Below are positions 4,250 to 7,914 of a DNA stretch of 7,914 bases, piece by piece. The translations under genes and the position numbers were made by a program. Position 1 is the stretch's first letter; each line of letters begins with the position of its first letter. Source of the DNA: JAIBBG01 sp043748015 (GTDB lineage: Bacteria > Bacteroidota > Bacteroidia > Flavobacteriales_D > Sanyastnellaceae); assembly GCA_043748015.1 (NCBI GenBank), contig JAYTOA010000222.1:1-7914 (forward strand), given 5' to 3'. The notes under the pieces were generated by a model. The model searched no databases. It saw only the letters and a program-made list of their open reading frames with translations, and was not told the origin of the DNA.

Positions 4250-5590
4250 ATGACTTACAAGATCCCCGTTTTTTGCATGGCGCTGGTTGCATGTTTTTTC
4301 ATGCCGTCGGATGTCGCTTTTGCGCAGGTTCCTTGCGATGGAATGGACTCCGAAGCACCGGTAATTTCAGGATCTCCTGTGTTGGGTAATACCAATTGTG
4401 TTTATCCGCAACCAAGCGCGAGTGTCGTTGACAACACAGATGCCAATCCTTTGGTTTCTGTAAATGGCACCGTCAATTATATTGAAACATGCAATTTGAA
4501 CTTGTCTAATTGGGGCACGAATGCTTGTGATTATACTCATCAAGCTGCTATGATGCTGTTCAATGTTCCTTCTACTTATAAATATTATAGCGTGGACAGT
4601 GGAAGTTTTCTGACGATGACGGATGGTTCGGTGCACGTTACTGCCACTTTACGATGTGTTGAGCATCCCAATGGAATTTTTACTGCGGATTTTTGGCTCG
4701 TGAATCCTTTGAACTGGACAGCGTGGAATGCTCTGCCAAATGCAGGCGATCAGCCGGGTGTTTCTCATAGAGACTATAAAGCTGACTGCAATGGAACTCC
4801 ATCGCAACACACGAACTGGTTGTACTACGAAATTCAATCAGGTGGAACGCTCGCTGGTAGTGGTGATTTTGCCGGAAGCAATTATACTTTTTCGCACTCG
4901 CCAACCAATCATCATTTTGGATATCAACTTGGAAATGGAGCCAATAATTATTCTCCGGACTATGGCTCTGGTGGATGGTTTGTTGCGAACGGTTCGTTGA
5001 TCGATAACGGGGTCACGATTTCAACTTGGGGTGTTCCAGGTGATTTTATGTTCAAACACATTTGTGAGATGGTGCCGGAAATGCAATACATGTACAATGC
5101 TACGGACGCTTGTGGAAATTCATCGCAATTCACACAAGATGTTGCGGTATGTGCCAATGCCGGACCATTGTTGTTGAACATGCCTTTGGCTGGCTCATCG
5201 ATGAGCATTTGCCAATTGGCGGAATGGCAACCCGAATGGAATTCGAATTGCAGCGGTGCGGTGACGGACATAGTAAATTATTCTGTGTCGAATTCCGGTG
5301 ATGGAACGTTGCAGTCAGTAATTGTTGAGGTGACAGGAACTGACGCGTGCAATCACACACTGGTTTTTAGCTTTGAAGTGAATGTGACAACTCTTGCTCA
5401 GATTGATTGTATTCCAAATCCATGCTCGGGAGATTTCGATCAGAACCTGGTGATTGGAACAGGTGATATGCAACTTTTCATGGGCGCATTTCATACTAAT
5501 GAAGCGCAATATGATTTGAATGGTGATGTAGAAGTTGATCTTCTCGATTTGATTTTGTTGCTTCAGTATTTCGGAGAGCACTGCGAATAG
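4250..5590 (+). CDS. Secreted protein with HYR-like segment and dockerin-like C-terminus, function unknown
   Basis: I do not recognise a specific family. From the ATG at 4250 (446 residues) it begins with a signal peptide, MTYKIPVFCMALVACFFMP, with likely cleavage after A25 (AFA|Q). An in-frame TTG at 4235 is possible but would only add MSRIN before the signal. The middle is rich in Asn, Gly, Ser and aromatic residues with scattered cysteines, as in extracellular beta-rich proteins. A stretch including NATDACGNSSQFTQDVAVC resembles HYR-type repeats. Residues 392-446 hold two EF-hand-like calcium loops, D395-x-D397-x-N399 to D406 and D422-x-N424-x-D426 to D433, spaced like a type I dockerin and framed by cysteines. 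No type IX sorting domain is seen at the C-terminus. It is monocistronic and convergent with dnaG, whose stop is 9 bp away, with no room for a separate terminator. Confidence 0.82.
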   Translation: MTYKIPVFCMALVACFFMPSDVAFAQVPCDGMDSEAPVISGSPVLGNTNCVYPQPSASVVDNTDANPLVSVNGTVNYIETCNLNLSNWGTNACDYTHQAAMMLFNVPSTYKYYSVDSGSFLTMTDGSVHVTATLRCVEHPNGIFTADFWLVNPLNWTAWNALPNAGDQPGVSHRDYKADCNGTPSQHTNWLYYEIQSGGTLAGSGDFAGSNYTFSHSPTNHHFGYQLGNGANNYSPDYGSGGWFVANGSLIDNGVTISTWGVPGDFMFKHICEMVPEMQYMYNATDACGNSSQFTQDVAVCANAGPLLLNMPLAGSSMSICQLAEWQPEWNSNCSGAVTDIVNYSVSNSGDGTLQSVIVEVTGTDACNHTLVFSFEVNVTTLAQIDCIPNPCSGDFDQNLVIGTGDMQLFMGAFHTNEAQYDLNGDVEVDLLDLILLLQYFGEHCE

Positions 5591-5599
5591 TTTTATGGA

Positions 5600-7561
5600 C
5601 TAATTCAAAATCACACTGCCGAAATATTTCGCAATTTCCAATTTGGCTTTGTCGAGTAATATTTTTTCACGTTGAAGTGCTTCGAGTTTTTCTTCGTCGT
5701 CGCCGATCTCTGAAATTTCCTTGAGAAGCTTTTCTGAAATCGACATCACGCGTCTCAATTTTAATCTGAAGATGCAGTCCTTGGCGGCTTTGAGTAGCAG
5801 CATCTCTTCTGTCTGTGGATAAATCTGATGACGTGTCGTCCAATTATCACTCATACTGTACAGACTCACAAGCATCGATGAACTTTCAGTAGAAATACCT
5901 GTGTCGGCGTTTTGAGTGAATTCAGTGGAACTTGGGATTTGGTCACGGCCAATGAACTCGACATACTCTTTGAAAATATTGGAGTACACTTCAGTTTCAA
6001 GTTGGATTTCATCTTGTTCAATGTTCGCAACAAAATATTCAGCTACACTTACGCTGTGTTTTTCTTCGTGACCGTCTTCGTTGATCAAACTTATCTCAAT
6101 TGGTTTTTCTCCATAGTTCAGGAGCAAACGGATGAGATCTTTTTCCTGATAAAAAAGTGAAAACTCTTCTCTGATTTCGCTGTCTGGAACTCCGTCAACA
6201 GGTGTTTCCGAGAGAATAGGAATGTCTTCGGGCTGTGTGCTTTTGTTTTCTTTTTTGTGATTGGAGATGATGACCTTGTTCAACTCCGTGAGCAAAACCT
6301 GCTCCTGTATTTTAAGCAGTCTGCTGCATTCCTGCACGAACACGCTGCGAGTTATTCCGTCTGGTATGAGCGCAATGCTGTCGACGATCCCACGAATCAA
6401 CGCTGATCTTTTTACAGGATCATTTCCGGCATCTTCAATCAGCAGCGATGTTTTAAATGTGATGAAATCTTTCGCGTTTGAAGAAATGAATTCCTGAATT
6501 TCTGATGAACTGTGCTTGCGCGAAAAACTATCTGGGTCGTCGCCATCGGGAAAAAGAAGTACGCGCACATTCATGCCTTCCTTCAAGATCATATCAATGC
6601 CACGGAAAGATGCTTTGATACCTGCGCTGTCACCGTCGTATAGTATGGTGATGTTCAGAGTATATCTGCGGATGAGACGTATCTGACCTTCAGTCAGACT
6701 TGTGCCACTACTCGACACAACATTTTCCACTCCGGCCTGGTGCATGCTCACGACATCGGTGTATCCTTCAACGAGGTAACACATGTCGTTTTTGACAATG
6801 GCATTTTTCGCAAGATGCAAACCGTAAAGCACATTGCTTTTCAGGTACAACTCACTTTCCGGTGAATTGAAATACTTCGCGATTTCCTTTTCCGCCTTCA
6901 ATGTTCTTCCACCAAAGGCGATCACTTTTCCGCTGATGTTGTGAATGGGAAACATAACACGTCCGCGGAAAAAATCATAGTGCGAGCCGTCACGTTCGCG
7001 TGTGAGACCGGCTTTGATGAGGTATTCGAGATTGTACTGAGCTTCTATCGCAGCTTTCGTCATCGCATCCCAGCGATCGGGACAATAGCCAAGCTGGAAT
7101 TTTTTAATGATGTCGTCGCGAAATCCGCGCTCATGGAAATAGGAGAGACCGATGGCTTTGCCTTCATCGGTTTCATACATCTGCTCCTGAAAATATTTGG
7201 CTGCGAATTCACTGACAATACTCAGCTGTTCGCGTTCACTTTTCTCTTGTTGTTGTTCTTCGCTTTGCTGGTCTTCCTCTATTTCTATCTGATACTTTCC
7301 CGCCAACCAGCGCAACGCTTCGGGATACGAAAGCTTTTCGTGTTGCATGAGAAAATCAACCACATTGCCACCTTTTCCCGAACTGAAGTCCTTGTAAATT
7401 CCTTTTGCCGGAACGACAAAAAACGAAGGCGTTTTTTCATTGGCAAAAGGCGAAAGTCCTTTGTACGCGGAACCGCTTCTCTTGAGATGCACAAATTCAC
7501 CCACCACATCTTCAATGATGGCGGCCTGGTAAATTTTGTCAATGGTATTGCGGCTAATCAA
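5600..7561 (-). CDS. dnaG: DNA primase DnaG, zinc-ligand-less form
   Basis: DnaG makes RNA primers at the replication fork with DnaB helicase. The 653-residue protein (E. coli has 581) keeps the family order: N-terminal CHC2-type domain (1-90), RNA-polymerase core with FRGRVMFPI (198-206), GGRTL (217-221) and KYFNSPES (229-236), then the Toprim motifs VEGYTDV with E265 and YDGDSAG with D309 and D311. A longer, divergent helical C-terminus follows, presumably helicase-binding. The zinc domain is degenerate: the usual CPFH and CFGCG are GLSPFANEKTPSF and KDFSSGKGG, so the ligand positions are S37, A40, D58 and S61. Other conserved residues there remain, so the fold is probably kept without metal. 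The start is a TTG at 7561; no ATG or GTG lies between it and the in-frame TAA upstream, and ISRNTIDKI is the expected N-terminus. Confidence 0.96.
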   Translation of the reverse strand: MISRNTIDKIYQAAIIEDVVGEFVHLKRSGSAYKGLSPFANEKTPSFFVVPAKGIYKDFSSGKGGNVVDFLMQHEKLSYPEALRWLAGKYQIEIEEDQQSEEQQQEKSEREQLSIVSEFAAKYFQEQMYETDEGKAIGLSYFHERGFRDDIIKKFQLGYCPDRWDAMTKAAIEAQYNLEYLIKAGLTRERDGSHYDFFRGRVMFPIHNISGKVIAFGGRTLKAEKEIAKYFNSPESELYLKSNVLYGLHLAKNAIVKNDMCYLVEGYTDVVSMHQAGVENVVSSSGTSLTEGQIRLIRRYTLNITILYDGDSAGIKASFRGIDMILKEGMNVRVLLFPDGDDPDSFSRKHSSSEIQEFISSNAKDFITFKTSLLIEDAGNDPVKRSALIRGIVDSIALIPDGITRSVFVQECSRLLKIQEQVLLTELNKVIISNHKKENKSTQPEDIPILSETPVDGVPDSEIREEFSLFYQEKDLIRLLLNYGEKPIEISLINEDGHEEKHSVSVAEYFVANIEQDEIQLETEVYSNIFKEYVEFIGRDQIPSSTEFTQNADTGISTESSSMLVSLYSMSDNWTTRHQIYPQTEEMLLLKAAKDCIFRLKLRRVMSISEKLLKEISEIGDDEEKLEALQREKILLDKAKLEIAKYFGSVILN

Positions 7562-7586
7562 CGGATTTTGAATTTTGTCAGGTGAG

Positions 7587-7619
7587 CAAAATTAATGAAG
7601 TGCTCCATAGGGTTGCGAA
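7587..7619 (-). promoter_or_regulatory. Candidate dnaG promoter (Bacteroidota type)
   Basis: On the minus strand TAATTTTG (7587-7594) fits the TAnnTTTG -7 consensus exactly, and TTCG (7616-7619) lies 21 bp upstream where a TTTG-like -33 box is expected. Transcription would start near 7580, leaving a leader of about 18-20 bases before the TTG start codon. The rest of the 113-bp divergent gap shows no other clear signal. Confidence 0.5.
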
Positions 7620-7674
7620 TTGTTCGAAACTGTGGCCGCAATACCAAGCTCATTTTTTAGTTTCTTGCACCTCT

Positions 7675-7914
7675 ATGAATCGAAAGGAGACTATCCCTCT
7701 TCTTGGCTTTTTTCTTCTAAACCTGCTTCAGGCTGCGTTCACGGATCTTACCGGTGACGAGGCTTTGTATTGGATGCATTGGAACAATCTCGACTGGGGT
7801 TTTCGCGATCATCCGCCTGCTATTGGCAGTTTGATTGGTCTGGGGTATTCACTTTTCAACAATGAGCTTGGCGCACGATTGCTTGTGGTCGTTGCCGGGA
7901 CAATGACGATCTGG
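7675..7914 (+). CDS. Membrane glycosyltransferase, GT-C / ArnT-PMT-like (N-terminal part, cut by window edge)
   Basis: Eighty codons are visible from the ATG at 7675, open to the window end. A first hydrophobic helix (IPLLGFFLLNLLQAAF, residues 7-22) is followed by a loop with LTGDEALYWMHWNNLDWGFR and DHPPAIGSL. The D28-E29-A-x-Y-W motif and the D45-H-P-P motif are typical of the first periplasmic loop of GT-C transferases of the GT39/GT83 and PMT_2 group, where the Asp is catalytic and the sugar donor is polyprenyl-phosphate linked. A second membrane helix begins near residue 70. Such enzymes in the inner membrane add sugars to lipid A, proteins or surface glycans; the acceptor cannot be told from this fragment. 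It is divergent from dnaG and probably unrelated to it. Confidence 0.82.
   Translation, partial: MNRKETIPLLGFFLLNLLQAAFTDLTGDEALYWMHWNNLDWGFRDHPPAIGSLIGLGYSLFNNELGARLLVVVAGTMTIW

Noticed and set aside
5591..5631. Shared terminator between the secreted-protein gene and dnaG, using the palindrome CGAAATATTTCG at 5620-5631
   Set aside because: The palindrome lies inside the dnaG coding end, has no loop or T-run after it, and the true gap is only 9 bp.
7562..7580. AT-rich TTTTGAATTTTG next to the dnaG start as another cassette end
   Set aside because: It is a single short tract without an inverted partner or four-helix-bundle gene nearby.
6941..7585. A 214-codon plus-strand reading frame opposite the dnaG start
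   Set aside because: It is the antisense shadow of a clearly conserved dnaG region; its hydrophobic, low-complexity product matches nothing I recognise.

Overview
The window looks like a chromosomal segment of a member of the Bacteroidota, most likely close to the Flavobacteriia. Three things point there: an iscA/sufA-sufB-sufC-sufD gene order, a DnaG primase that has lost all four zinc ligands (a form I recall from flavobacterial DnaG, not checked here), and a TAnnTTTG-type promoter box without clear Shine-Dalgarno sites. The calls rest on reading the sequence; no database search was possible.

Layout. Positions 1-4027, all on the minus strand, hold the start of a SUF iron-sulfur cluster assembly operon. 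In transcription order it reads sufA-type carrier (3701-4027), four-helix-bundle gene 2 (3249-3668), sufB (1757-3205), four-helix-bundle gene 1 (1196-1597), sufC (307-1077) and the first 96 codons of sufD (1-290, cut by the window edge). SufB, SufC and SufD would form the scaffold/ATPase complex and the A-type protein would pass clusters on. A divergent control region (4028-4249) carries three back-to-back perfect inverted repeats. On the plus strand, 4250-5590 encodes a secreted protein with a dockerin-like, calcium-binding C-terminus. It converges with dnaG (5600-7561, minus). At the right edge, diverging from dnaG, the first 80 codons of a GT-C/ArnT-like membrane glycosyltransferase are visible (7675-7914).

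The most interesting part is the pair of interruptions in the suf operon. Each of the gaps sufA-sufB (495 bp) and sufB-sufC (679 bp) holds an intact, co-directional gene of the '23S rRNA intervening sequence / four helix bundle' (S23, Avd-like) family. Each gene is enclosed by AT-rich inverted repeats that nearly touch the stop codon of the upstream suf gene and the start codon of the downstream one (22/25 and 30/33 matching positions). The sufB-sufC insertion is nested. A decayed copy of the gene's first codons lies just upstream of the intact gene, and a decayed copy of its last codons plus stop lies just downstream, so an intact cassette sits inside the remains of a related one. This looks like a family of small IVS-like mobile cassettes that insert between genes of an essential operon and can fold out as hairpins. 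Mobility and RNA processing are inference.
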